A stretch of DNA of 8,470 nucleotides. Origin: Alphaproteobacteria bacterium. GTDB lineage: Bacteria; Pseudomonadota; Alphaproteobacteria; Micavibrionales; UBA2020. Made by a program: the position numbers and the translations under genes. Each line of letters starts with the position of its first letter. Position 1 is the first letter of the stretch. This document shows positions 1 to 7,742 of this stretch, piece by piece. The notes under the pieces are model-generated. The model searched no databases, was not told the DNA's origin, and saw only the letters and a list, made by a program, of their open reading frames with translations. The DNA lies in NCBI GenBank assembly GCA_020853455.1, contig JADYYV010000095.1, forward strand, positions 1 to 8,470, in the 5' to 3' direction.

Positions 1-3000
1 GATGCCGGTGTTTTTCTCCACATTCAGCAAATCCCAGATGAGGTTTTTCTGCGTATGGTCGGGGCAGGCGGGATAGCCGGGGGCGGGGCGGATGCCGCGA
101 TATTCTTCGTCGATCAGCGCGTCATAGCCCAGTTTTTCATCCTGCGCGTAACCCCAATAATCGCGGCGCACCTGCGCGTGCATGTATTCGGCAAAGGCTT
201 CGGCGAAGCGGTCGGCGACGGCTTTCGCCATCATGCTGCTATAGGGGTCGTTCTGCGCCTCGAATTCCTTGACGATGTCCTCCAGCCCGTCGCCGGCGGT
301 CACGGCAAATGCGCCGATATAATCCTTGCGGCCGCTTTCCAGCGGCGCCACGAAATCGGACAGCGAATAATCGGCGCGGCCTTCTTTCTTGCGGATCTGC
401 TGGCGCAACCCGTTGATGCGGGCAAGCTCGCCCTTGCGGTCTTCGCCGTTGTAAATCACGATGTCTTCGGCTTCGCCCGATGCGGGGAACAACCCGATCA
501 CGCCGCGCGGGCGCACGCGCCCGTCCCTGATGAAAAACTCGATCATTTTCTGCGCGTCGTCGAAAATCTTGCGCGCTTCTTCGCCGCGTTGTTCGTCGTC
601 GAAAATCTGCGGATATTTCATCAGCATGCCCCAGGTATAGAAAAAGGGCGACCAATCGACATAGGCACGCAGCGTATCGAAGGTGACATCGTTGAACACA
701 TGCACGCCGGGTTTCGCAGGCACGGGCGGCGTGTATGATTTCCAGTCGGCGCGGTAACGGTTCTTCTGCGCCTCGGCAAACGGAATCAGCTCCTTGTTCG
801 GCGATTTGTTCAGGAAACGCTCGTTCAGCTGTTTATACTTCTTCGTCACTTCCGCCAGATACGGCGTGCGCAGCGTCGCGTTCAGCAGGTTGTTCATCAC
901 GCCGACGGCGCGCGACGCATCGGGCACATAGACCACGGGATGCTTGTAATGCGGGGCGATTTTTACCGCCGTGTGCATTTCCGACGTGGTCGCGCCGCCG
1001 ATCAGCAGCGGGATGGTGAAGCCCTGCCGCTGCATTTCGGCCGCCACATGCGCCATTTCCTCCAGCGACGGGGTGATGAGGCCCGAAAGCCCGATCACAT
1101 CGACGTTTTCATCGCGCGCTGTCTGCAAAATTTTCTCCGCCGGCACCATCACGCCCAGATCGACGACTTCATAACCGTTGCATTGCAACACGATGCCGAC
1201 GATGTTTTTGCCGATATCGTGCACGTCGCCCTTGACGGTCGCGAGCAATATCTTGCCCGCGCTTTTCGCCTTGGTGTCCTTTTCCGCCTCCATAAAGGGG
1301 AGCAGATGCGCGACCGACTGTTTCATGACGCGCGCCGATTTCACCACCTGCGGCAGGAACATTTTTCCGTCGCCGAACAGGTCGCCCACGATATTCATGC
1401 CGGCCATCAGCGGGCCTTCGATTACTTCCAGCGCGCGCTTGCATTTCTTGCGCGCTTCTTCGGTATCTTCCTCGATATGTTCGTTGATGCCCTTGACCAG
1501 CGCGTATTCCAGGCGTTTTTCAACCGGGTATTTGCGCCATTCTTTTTCTTCTTCTTTTTCGCGCCCGCTCTTGCCCTTGTATTTCGCGGCAAGGTCCAGC
1601 AGCCGCTCGGTCGCATCAACGCGGCGGTTCAGGATCACGTCCTCGACCGCGTCGCGGAGTTCTGCGGGGATGCTGTCATAGACCGCCAGCTGGCCCGCAT
1701 TGACGATGCCCATATCCATGCCGGCCTTTGTCGCGTGGTACAGGAAAACGGCGTGGATCGCCTCGCGCACGGTGTTGTTGCCGCGGAACGAAAACGACAC
1801 GTTCGACACGCCGCCGCTGACCAGCGCATGGGGCAGTGTTTCCTTGATCGCGCGCGTCGCTTCGATGAAATCGACGCCGTAATTGTTATGTTCCTCGATC
1901 CCGGTCGCAACCGCGAAGATGTTCGGGTCGAAAATAATGTCTTCGGGCGGGAAGCCGTTTTTCACCAGCAGATTATAGGCGCGCGTGCAGATTTCCAGCT
2001 TGCGCGCAATCGTATCGGCCTGCCCTTTTTCGTCGAAGGCCATCACGATGACGGCAGCGCCGTACAGCCGCGCCAGATGCGCCTGTTTCAGGAACGCGTC
2101 TTCGCCTTCCTTCATGCTGATCGAATTGATGATGCTCTTGCCCTGTACGCATTTCAGGCCTTCCTCGATCACTTCCCATTTCGATGAATCGATCATCACG
2201 GGCACGCGCGCGATATCGGGCTCGGCGGCGATATTGTTCAGGAAGGTTTTCATGGCAAGCTTTGAATCCAGCATGCCTTCGTCCATGTTGACATCGATCA
2301 CCTGCGCGCCGTTTTCAACCTGTTCCAGCGCGATGCCGGTGGCATCGCCATAGCGGCCTTCCTTGATGAGGTCGCGGAATTTGGTCGATCCGGTCACGTT
2401 CGTGCGCTCGCCCACGTTGACGAACAGGCTGTTATCGTTGATCTCCAGCGGCTCCAGCCCCGACAGGCGCAGGGCTTTGGGGATTTTGGGCGCGACGCGC
2501 ACGGGCGTTTTCGCAACGGCGGCCGCCAGCGCGCGGATATGCGCGGGCGTGGTGCCGCAGCAGCCGCCCACGATGTTCAGGAATCCGGATTGCGCCCATT
2601 CGCCCATTTCGGCGGTCATCTGTTCGGGCGTTTCGTCATACCCGCCAAAAGCATTGGGCAGGCCGGCATTGGGATAGACGCAGACATGCGTGTCGGAAAT
2701 TTTCGACAGCGTCTGCACGTATTGGCGCATTTCCTTCGGCCCCAGCGCGCAGTTAAGCCCGATGGAGAGCGGGTTGGCGTGGCGCACCGAGTTCCAGAAG
2801 GCTTCCGTCGTCTGCCCCGACAATGTGCGGCCCGACGCGTCGGTAATGGTGCCGGAAATCATCAGCGGCAGGCGCGTGTTTTTGTCGCCGAAATATTTTT
2901 CGCAGGCGAAAATCGCGGCCTTGGCGTTCAGCGTGTCGAAAATCGTCTCGATCAGCAGCAGATCGGCGCCGCCCTGCACCTGTCCGTCGATGGCCTCGTA

Positions 3001-3480
3001 GTATGATTCCACCAGCTGGTCAAAAGTGATGTTGCGAAAACCGGGGTCGTTGACCTCCGGCGACATCGATGCCGTGCGGCTGGTGGGGCCGATCGCGCCC
3101 GCCACGAAACGCGGGCGGTCATGCGTGCTAAAACGATCCGCCGCGCGGCGCGCGACCTGCGCTGCCGCCAGGTTCAGGTCGAAACTCAGCTTCTCCATCC
3201 CGTAATCCGCCATCGAAATGCGGTTGGAATTGAAACTGTTGGTCGAAATAATATCCGCGCCCGCCGCCAGATATTCGGCGTGGATGCCTTCGATAATGGC
3301 GGGCTGCGTCAGGTTCAAAAGGTCGTTATTTCCCTTCAGCGGCTTTTCCCATGCGGCGAATTGCGCGCCGCGAAAATCGGCCTCCTGCAATTTATGCCCC
3401 TGAATCATCGTGCCCATCGCGCCGTCAAGGACAAGGATGCGCTGCGCCAATGCCGCGACGATTTCTTTTTGCTTGGTCAT
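1..3480 (-). CDS. metH: Cobalamin-dependent methionine synthase MetH (3' end beyond window)
   Basis: MetH transfers a methyl group from 5-methyltetrahydrofolate through cob(I)alamin to homocysteine in the cytoplasm, making methionine. The frame is open for 1160 codons from the ATG at 3480-3478 to base 1. E. coli MetH has 1227 residues, so roughly 65 C-terminal residues are missing. Domains by alignment in my head: homocysteine-binding about 2-322, with zinc ligands Cys244 (GLNCALG) and Cys307-Cys308 (GGCCGTTP); pterin-binding about 350-613 (NVGERTNVTGS, DVNMDEGMLD, FDPNIFAVATG); cobalamin cap about 645-740 and B12-binding about 741-877; AdoMet reactivation from about 893, with Arg1131 in RPAPGYPACPDH. 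The B12 site has GDVHDIGKNI with lower-axial His754 and the Asp752-His754-Ser805 relay (GLSGLITPS), matching E. coli Asp757-His759-Ser810. A lysine/glutamate-rich linker lies near 638-648. AGAAGG at 3491-3486 is a ribosome binding site 5 nt before the start. The upstream gene ends only 2 nt away, so translation is probably coupled. Confidence 0.97.
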   Translation of the reverse strand, partial: MTKQKEIVAALAQRILVLDGAMGTMIQGHKLQEADFRGAQFAAWEKPLKGNNDLLNLTQPAIIEGIHAEYLAAGADIISTNSFNSNRISMADYGMEKLSFDLNLAAAQVARRAADRFSTHDRPRFVAGAIGPTSRTASMSPEVNDPGFRNITFDQLVESYYEAIDGQVQGGADLLLIETIFDTLNAKAAIFACEKYFGDKNTRLPLMISGTITDASGRTLSGQTTEAFWNSVRHANPLSIGLNCALGPKEMRQYVQTLSKISDTHVCVYPNAGLPNAFGGYDETPEQMTAEMGEWAQSGFLNIVGGCCGTTPAHIRALAAAVAKTPVRVAPKIPKALRLSGLEPLEINDNSLFVNVGERTNVTGSTKFRDLIKEGRYGDATGIALEQVENGAQVIDVNMDEGMLDSKLAMKTFLNNIAAEPDIARVPVMIDSSKWEVIEEGLKCVQGKSIINSISMKEGEDAFLKQAHLARLYGAAVIVMAFDEKGQADTIARKLEICTRAYNLLVKNGFPPEDIIFDPNIFAVATGIEEHNNYGVDFIEATRAIKETLPHALVSGGVSNVSFSFRGNNTVREAIHAVFLYHATKAGMDMGIVNAGQLAVYDSIPAELRDAVEDVILNRRVDATERLLDLAAKYKGKSGREKEEEKEWRKYPVEKRLEYALVKGINEHIEEDTEEARKKCKRALEVIEGPLMAGMNIVGDLFGDGKMFLPQVVKSARVMKQSVAHLLPFMEAEKDTKAKSAGKILLATVKGDVHDIGKNIVGIVLQCNGYEVVDLGVMVPAEKILQTARDENVDVIGLSGLITPSLEEMAHVAAEMQRQGFTIPLLIGGATTSEMHTAVKIAPHYKHPVVYVPDASRAVGVMNNLLNATLRTPYLAEVTKKYKQLNERFLNKSPNKELIPFAEAQKNRYRADWKSYTPPVPAKPGVHVFNDVTFDTLRAYVDWSPFFYTWGMLMKYPQIFDDEQRGEEARKIFDDAQKMIEFFIRDGRVRPRGVIGLFPASGEAEDIVIYNGEDRKGELARINGLRQQIRKKEGRADYSLSDFVAPLESGRKDYIGAFAVTAGDGLEDIVKEFEAQNDPYSSMMAKAVADRFAEAFAEYMHAQVRRDYWGYAQDEKLGYDALIDEEYRGIRPAPGYPACPDHTQKNLIWDLLNVEKNTGI

Positions 3481-3482
3481 TT

Positions 3483-5057
3483 TTACCTTCTGCGCCCCGA
3501 TCCGCCCATCAGCGAGCCCAGCAGGCCGCGCATGATTTCGCGGCCGACGGATGTTGCCATGCTGCGTGTGGCGCTTGTGGCGGCTTTTTCGATCAGGCCG
3601 GGTTTGCGGCCGCCGCGCGGGCCGGTGGTGCCGAAGATAATGTCGTTCAGCACGCTGCCGCCGCCGGTTTGCGGGGCGGGGGCGGTGGTTGGTGTTGCGG
3701 GTTTCGGCGCGTCCTGCCGGCTGCCCCAGCCGCCCGAGGTTGTCGTGCTTTGTGATGGTGCAGGCTGCGGGGCGGGTGCCGCCTGCTGGCGTTGCGTCTG
3801 CAGCACTTCAAACGCCGATTCACGGTCGATGGCCTGTTCGTAAAATCCGGCGACCGGGCTTTGCGCGATCACGGCAGCACGTTCGTCATCGGTCAAAGGC
3901 CCGATGCGGCTGTGCGGCGGGAAGATATAGCATTGCTCGACCATCGTCGGCGTGCCTTTGGCGTCCAGCACCGATACCAGCGCCTCGCCGACGCCCAGTT
4001 CGGTGATGACATCCGATGTTTTGAACGCGGGGTTAGGGCGCATGGTGTCGGCGGCGGTATCGACTGCTTTTTTGTCGATCGGGGTAAAGGCGCGCAGGGC
4101 ATGCTGCACGCGATGCGCCAGCTGGCCGAGGATGGTGGGCGGAATATCGGACGGGCTTTGCGTGACGAAATAAATGCCGACGCCTTTGGAGCGCACAAGG
4201 CGCACGACCTGTTCGATTTTTTCCACCAGCGGCTTGGGCGTATCGCGGAACAGCAGATGCGCTTCGTCAAAAAAGAAAACCAGCTTCGGCTTCGGCAGGT
4301 CGCCGACTTCGGGCAGCGTTTCATAGAGTTCCGACAGCATCCACAGCAGGAAGGTGGAATAGACGACGGGCGACAGCAGCAATTTATCGGCGGCAAGGAT
4401 GCTGACGATGCCGCGTCCCGCGTTATCCGTCTGCAGCAAATCCATCACGTTAAACGCGGGTTCGCCAAAGAAATCCTTCGCGCCTTCGTTTTCCAGCGTG
4501 ATGATGCCGCGCTGGATAATACCGAGCGATGCGGGCGACAGGTGGCCGTATTGCGGCTTGAACTTGTCGAGGTTTTCCTGCACCAGCTGGATCAGCGCGT
4601 TCATGTCTTTCAGGTCGAGCAGCAGCAATCCCGCTTCGTCGGCGATGCGGTAGAGGATCATCAGCACGGATGCCTGCGTCTCGTTCAGGTTCATGAGCCG
4701 GCCCAGCAGCTGCGGGCCGATTTCCGACAGCGTCGAGCGCACGGGATGGCCTTTTTGGCCATACACATCCCAGAACATGACGGGGCAGGGGGCGTAATCG
4801 AAATCGGCCAGTTTCAGCAGGTCAAGACGCGCCTTGATGCGGTCGCTTGCCACGCCTGCCGCGCCCATGCCGGATAAATCACCCTTCACATCGGCCATGA
4901 AAACCGGCACGCCGTTGCGGCTGAATTGTTCGGCCAGCGTTTGCAGCGTCACGGTCTTGCCCGTGCCGGTCGCGCCCGCGATCAATCCGTGGCGGTTGGC
5001 AAGGTTGGGCAGGATATCGATATAGCTGTCGGCGGTTTTCGATTTTGCGAATTGCAT
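3483..5057 (-). CDS. HerA-like P-loop ATPase of the DUF853/YjgR family
   Basis: The 524-residue product is a cytoplasmic ATPase related to the HerA/FtsK translocases and resembles E. coli YjgR (about 500 residues), whose job is not established. Walker A is GATGTGKT at residues 28-35, preceded by NLANRHGLIA, a typical start for the family. A VKGDLSGM segment follows at about 57-64. Walker B is LVFFFDEAH (259-267) with Asp264-Glu265 for magnesium and water activation, and a sensor-like VTQSPSDIP (298-306) follows. After about residue 425 there is an Ala/Pro/Gln/Thr-rich linker to about 465. The basic tail (468-524, NDIIFG, GREIMRGLLGSLMGG) resembles the conserved family C-terminus. There is no signal peptide or membrane segment. 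The ATG is preceded by GGAG with 7 nt spacing. It sits between rnd and metH in one run. Family assignment is firm. DNA translocation is inferred from the fold, and no NurA-like nuclease partner is in view. Confidence 0.92.
   Translation of the reverse strand: MQFAKSKTADSYIDILPNLANRHGLIAGATGTGKTVTLQTLAEQFSRNGVPVFMADVKGDLSGMGAAGVASDRIKARLDLLKLADFDYAPCPVMFWDVYGQKGHPVRSTLSEIGPQLLGRLMNLNETQASVLMILYRIADEAGLLLLDLKDMNALIQLVQENLDKFKPQYGHLSPASLGIIQRGIITLENEGAKDFFGEPAFNVMDLLQTDNAGRGIVSILAADKLLLSPVVYSTFLLWMLSELYETLPEVGDLPKPKLVFFFDEAHLLFRDTPKPLVEKIEQVVRLVRSKGVGIYFVTQSPSDIPPTILGQLAHRVQHALRAFTPIDKKAVDTAADTMRPNPAFKTSDVITELGVGEALVSVLDAKGTPTMVEQCYIFPPHSRIGPLTDDERAAVIAQSPVAGFYEQAIDRESAFEVLQTQRQQAAPAPQPAPSQSTTTSGGWGSRQDAPKPATPTTAPAPQTGGGSVLNDIIFGTTGPRGGRKPGLIEKAATSATRSMATSVGREIMRGLLGSLMGGSGRRR
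3486..3491 (-). promoter_or_regulatory. Ribosome binding site of metH inside the upstream gene's end
   Basis: AGAAGG on the minus strand is formed by the last two codons (AGA AGG) of the ATPase gene and lies 5 nt before the metH ATG. The stop codon TAA and the start are separated by two bases. This fixes the metH start and suggests translational coupling. Confidence 0.75.
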
Positions 5058-5064
5058 GATGTTT

Positions 5065-5068
5065 CTCC
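5065..5068 (-). promoter_or_regulatory. Ribosome binding site of the DUF853 ATPase gene
   Basis: GGAG on the minus strand lies 7 nt before the ATG at 5057. It supports that start. It follows directly after the small hairpin in the rnd/ATPase gap. Confidence 0.7.
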
Positions 5069-5070
5069 AC

Positions 5071-5085
5071 CCCGCAAAAGGCGGG
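5071..5085 (-). other. Small GC-rich hairpin between rnd and the ATPase gene
   Basis: The arms CCCGC and GCGGG (5071-5075 and 5081-5085) enclose a 5-nt loop. On the minus-strand transcript the hairpin falls after the rnd stop codon and just before the next ribosome binding site. No run of T follows it on either strand, so it is not a convincing intrinsic terminator. It may influence mRNA processing or translation of the downstream gene, which is inference only. Confidence 0.4.
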
Positions 5086-5090
5086 AAAAG

Positions 5091-6263
5091 TTATTCGGCG
5101 GGTTTGGTGTCGGTCGGCACGAGTTTCAGCTTGCCGTTTTCAACCGCAATCGCCAGTTTACCGTCGCGCAGTTCCAGCGCTTCATTGCCGAACAGCTTAT
5201 ACCGCCAGCCGGACATCGCCGCCACTTTCGCTTCCTTGCCGAAGGCCGCGATCAGTTCGAGGTCGGAGGCGACGCAGAGCAGTTTCGGCGCCACCTGCGC
5301 CTCTTCGCAGCGCAGTTTCAGCAGCACGCGGAGCAGGTCGATCGTGGGCGCCATGCCGGGGGGCAGATGCGGGCGGGGTTCCCATTTCGGGCCTTCCGCT
5401 TCGTCCATTTCCATGCCGCGCTTCACGGCGGCCAGCAGTTCCTGCGCGCGCTCGCTTTCGGCGAAGCCGCGGTTGACGTTGCGCATTTTGCCCAGCGCCT
5501 CGGCGTTTGCGGGCGGGTGGGTGGCGATTTCGGCCAGCGCCTCGTCCTTCATGATGCGGCCGCGCGGCACATCGGCCTGCTGCGCCAGCGTTTCGCGCCA
5601 TGCGGCCACTTCCTTCAATACGCACAGCGCGCGGGTTTTATGGCTCGGAATCTTAATGCGCTCCCACGCTTCTTCGGGGCGGGAAATGTAATTTTCCTTG
5701 TCGGAGAGATTTTTCATCTCGTCCTTGATCCACGCGGTGCGTTCCAGCTTCTCGACGCGCTCGGCAAGTTTCAAAAAGATTTTGCGCAAGTGCGTCACAT
5801 CGGCCAGCGCGTATTTCAGCTGTTTCGAGGTGAGGGGGCGCATCGCCCAGTCGGTGAAGCGGGAGGATTTATCCAGCTGCTTCTTGACGATCGAATTGAC
5901 CAGCACTTCATAGGAAACCTGTTCACCGTAACCGCAGACCATCGCGGCCACCTGCGTGTCGAAAATGGGCGTGGGCAGCTTGCCCATATGGTTGTAGAAA
6001 ATCTCCAGGTCCTGCCGGCAGGCATGGAATACCTTCAACACTTCCTTGTCGCGCAGGAAATCGTAAAACGGTTCGAGGTCGATGCCCTCCGCCAGCGGGT
6101 CGATCGCATAGGCTTCCTCGTCATCGCCCGCCACCTGTATCAGGCACAGGTTCGGGTAATAGGTGCGCTCGCGGATGAATTCCGTATCGACCGTCACGAA
6201 ATCCGATTTCCGGAGCTTCGTGCAGAGGGTTTTCAGGTCTTTGGACGTGGTGATCAGGGTCAT
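5091..6263 (-). CDS. rnd: Ribonuclease D
   Basis: RNase D is a 3'-5' exoribonuclease that trims precursor tRNA and other small structured RNAs in the cytoplasm. The 390-residue length is normal for the family. All five DEDDy catalytic residues are visible: Asp26 and Glu28 (VDTEF), Asp85 (HACRQDLE), and Tyr151 with Asp155 (YALADVTHL). The exonuclease domain covers about 1-170. An HRDC domain lies around 208-285 (HKTRALCVLKEVAAWRE, ...NVNRGFAESERAQELL), and a C-terminal region to 390 completes the usual bacterial layout. The ATG at 6263-6261 fits the family N-terminus (MTLITTSKDL), but I see no strong Shine-Dalgarno sequence before it, so translation initiation may be modest. It is the first gene of the minus-strand run, and its stop lies 33 nt before the ATPase gene. 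On the other side it faces away from the orphan membrane-protein gene and aspS. Confidence 0.96.
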   Translation of the reverse strand: MTLITTSKDLKTLCTKLRKSDFVTVDTEFIRERTYYPNLCLIQVAGDDEEAYAIDPLAEGIDLEPFYDFLRDKEVLKVFHACRQDLEIFYNHMGKLPTPIFDTQVAAMVCGYGEQVSYEVLVNSIVKKQLDKSSRFTDWAMRPLTSKQLKYALADVTHLRKIFLKLAERVEKLERTAWIKDEMKNLSDKENYISRPEEAWERIKIPSHKTRALCVLKEVAAWRETLAQQADVPRGRIMKDEALAEIATHPPANAEALGKMRNVNRGFAESERAQELLAAVKRGMEMDEAEGPKWEPRPHLPPGMAPTIDLLRVLLKLRCEEAQVAPKLLCVASDLELIAAFGKEAKVAAMSGWRYKLFGNEALELRDGKLAIAVENGKLKLVPTDTKPAE

Positions 6264-6376
6264 GGTAATTCAGTAACTTAATGAAGTTTTCCCGCTTTCG
6301 CTATGGTTATTTTTGGGGCAAAATCGGTACATAACATTCATTTTCGGGGTACTTACCGTGGAATTCGCGGCAATTT
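6264..6376. other. Divergent intergenic region between rnd and the orphan gene
   Basis: This 113-bp gap must hold the start signals for the minus-strand rnd run and for the plus-strand membrane-protein gene. It is more AT-rich than the genes on the left. I looked for paired -35/-10 boxes on both strands and found none good enough to mark. No riboswitch-like or operator-like repeat is obvious. Confidence 0.5.
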
Positions 6377-7615
6377 GTGAGTAGAGAAGAAAATATTAAA
6401 AAACAGCCATCTCCCGCCCTGAAGATGTTGTGTCTCGGGACCAATTTTTTTGCCTGCCTCATTTTTGCTATGCTCGCATTCAAATCTGGTAAACAGTACG
6501 GGTTATGCAGCGTTTTCGCGATAGTTGCGGGTTTAAATACTGCGTATTCGTTCACGGAAATGGTTTTGATAACTGGGTCTCGCAAAGTATTCCGGTTTGC
6601 ATCCCTTTTCCGGCAGGCCGCTATTTTTCTCAACAGCTTATGCCTCGCGCTTGTGGGCATCATGTTCGCTGGCAGGTTGTTCATTTTGGAGCATGGAGAA
6701 GGCCGGTGGGCGGTATTCATGTGCGCTCCATACATCACCGCCTTGATCCTCGCGCTGCGCGTGAAGCTGCGCTACGACGATCCCTATGGAATAGAATTGG
6801 CGAGAGCAGCATTGTTTTCGCCACGCGGACAGGCAATTGACAAAAATGATGTTGTCGCCAAGGCGCGCGGTAGACAGGCGATGGCAACGGCTGAGTTTTA
6901 CAAGAATGCCGGAAAAAAATGTACGCATTACGGCTTGTTGTTGCTGCTGTTTGGTGCATTGGCAGTTTACAAGTTGTTCATGGCGTTTTCTTCCGGTTGG
7001 GCGCTGGCATTGCCTGTACTGGGAGTATTAGGCATTTCGCTGACCTGTATTGGGCAGTTGGTATCACGCAAAGGCCTTAAGCTTGGAAAGAGCGGTGTAC
7101 TTGAATTCTTCGGCAAAACCGCAGAAGAAATTTCCGACATTGAAAAGAATGCCACGGAGGGGGATACGCAGGATATGCGTCTGCAAGCAGTTTTCATTGA
7201 CTACAGAAACCGGCATGCGGGCCAGATCAACGAAATGGAAGAATTATTTGATAGGTTAATGACGAAAAATTACGGCTTTAATTCCCAGTTCGCAAAGTCG
7301 CTGCGCATCCGAAATATCGGTAAATATCCTATCAGCGAGGCGGTATTCTGGCATCGAGAATACAAAGCGGTGGAACAAGTGGCACAGAGCTTCTACCAAA
7401 AATATTCGACTGTACTTGGATTGAACGACCCTTCAATTTTTTCTGTGGATATAAAAAGCGGTAAACCAGTCGAGCGATCAAAAGAGGCGATCTTTTGGGT
7501 ATGGCTACTGCAAGGAAATGTCACTACGAAACGCAAGGTTCTGGCTGTTATCTTTGGCGTTTTCCTGATTTTCCTATTCTATTTGAAGTTAAGGCTATAT
7601 CGGCTCGTCCCTTGA
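6377..7615 (+). CDS. Multi-pass membrane protein of unknown function
   Basis: I do not recognise this 412-residue protein. Hydrophobic segments lie near residues 17-36, 42-66, 78-103, 111-128, 183-203, 205-228 and 386-404, so it is probably an inner-membrane protein with about seven spans. The N-terminus is short and polar. Two soluble stretches stand out: 129-182, starting with the basic RVKLRYDD, and about 229-385, which is charged and partly helical (EEISDIEKNATEGD, GQINEMEELFDRL, VFWHREYKAVEQVAQSFYQKY). The last span ends in a short basic tail, so C-terminal topology is uncertain. The start is GTG at 6377. An in-frame stop at 6332-6334 bars an earlier start, no good ribosome binding site is visible, and ATG at 6425 (Met17) is the alternative. 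Base composition is visibly more AT-rich than the flanking genes. Coding is supported by a long intact frame with a coherent hydrophobicity pattern. No catalytic motif is evident. Confidence 0.8.
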   Translation: MSREENIKKQPSPALKMLCLGTNFFACLIFAMLAFKSGKQYGLCSVFAIVAGLNTAYSFTEMVLITGSRKVFRFASLFRQAAIFLNSLCLALVGIMFAGRLFILEHGEGRWAVFMCAPYITALILALRVKLRYDDPYGIELARAALFSPRGQAIDKNDVVAKARGRQAMATAEFYKNAGKKCTHYGLLLLLFGALAVYKLFMAFSSGWALALPVLGVLGISLTCIGQLVSRKGLKLGKSGVLEFFGKTAEEISDIEKNATEGDTQDMRLQAVFIDYRNRHAGQINEMEELFDRLMTKNYGFNSQFAKSLRIRNIGKYPISEAVFWHREYKAVEQVAQSFYQKYSTVLGLNDPSIFSVDIKSGKPVERSKEAIFWVWLLQGNVTTKRKVLAVIFGVFLIFLFYLKLRLYRLVP

Positions 7616-7631
7616 CTTCCTCAAATAGAAT
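7576..7631. repeat. 11-bp perfect inverted repeat across the stop codon of the orphan gene
   Basis: ATTCTATTTGA (7576-7586) is the exact reverse complement of TCAAATAGAAT (7621-7631), with a 34-nt loop containing the stop codon at 7613-7615. The right arm runs into TTTT (7631-7634), so a weak, AT-rich transcription terminator is possible. The long loop and low GC of the stem make this uncertain. A third related segment, TTCTAT at 7643-7648, could pair with part of the right arm instead. Confidence 0.5.
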
Positions 7632-7642
7632 TTTGGTCTAAT
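7612..7642 (+). promoter_or_regulatory. Possible sigma-70-type promoter for aspS
   Basis: TTGACT (7612-7617) and TCTAAT (7637-7642) each match five of six consensus bases, but they are 19 bp apart, longer than the preferred 17. The pair would start transcription roughly 100 nt before aspS. It overlaps the inverted repeat at the end of the preceding gene. The call is weak. Confidence 0.2.
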
Positions 7643-7737
7643 TTCTATAGATTATGAAAATTAAAAATCCCCGCACCACATAGACTCTTAAGGTCGATTT
7701 CGTGCTAAAACTTTTGGCTGTATTTTCGTCGGTAAAA

Positions 7738-7742
7738 AAGGA
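7738..7742 (+). promoter_or_regulatory. Ribosome binding site of aspS
   Basis: AAGGA lies 7 nt before the ATG at 7750 and follows a run of A. It supports the chosen start, which also matches the family N-terminus. Confidence 0.75.

Noticed and set aside
1540..1560. A run of T and C only on the plus strand
   Set aside because: It simply encodes the lysine/glutamate-rich linker of MetH (residues about 641-647) on the other strand. Nothing further is needed to explain it.
940..2187. A 415-codon open frame on the plus strand opposite metH
   Set aside because: It lies codon-on-codon opposite the real metH frame, which carries all family motifs. Its translation is rich in His, Arg, Phe and Ala, as expected of an antisense shadow in GC-rich DNA.
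1..3480. The idea that metH is split or frameshifted, because only short pieces of it appear in some frames
   Set aside because: Codon-by-codon reading of the minus strand shows one uninterrupted frame from 3480 to 1 with every expected motif in order.
4926..6281. A 451-codon plus-strand open frame covering all of rnd
   Set aside because: It is the antisense shadow of ribonuclease D, whose complete catalytic set is on the other strand. Its product has no recognisable domain and antisense-type composition. The 3792-4877 plus-strand frame opposite the ATPase gene is rejected for the same reason.
6307..6738. A 143-codon minus-strand open frame overlapping the start of the membrane-protein gene
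   Set aside because: It overlaps the better-supported plus-strand gene. The product has no membrane or domain pattern, and the frame has no ribosome binding site that I can see.
7654..7683. A nine-codon frame (MKIKNPRTT then stop) ahead of aspS, as a possible leader peptide
   Set aside because: It contains no Asp or Asn codons and has no Shine-Dalgarno sequence. A frame this short is expected by chance in AT-rich DNA.
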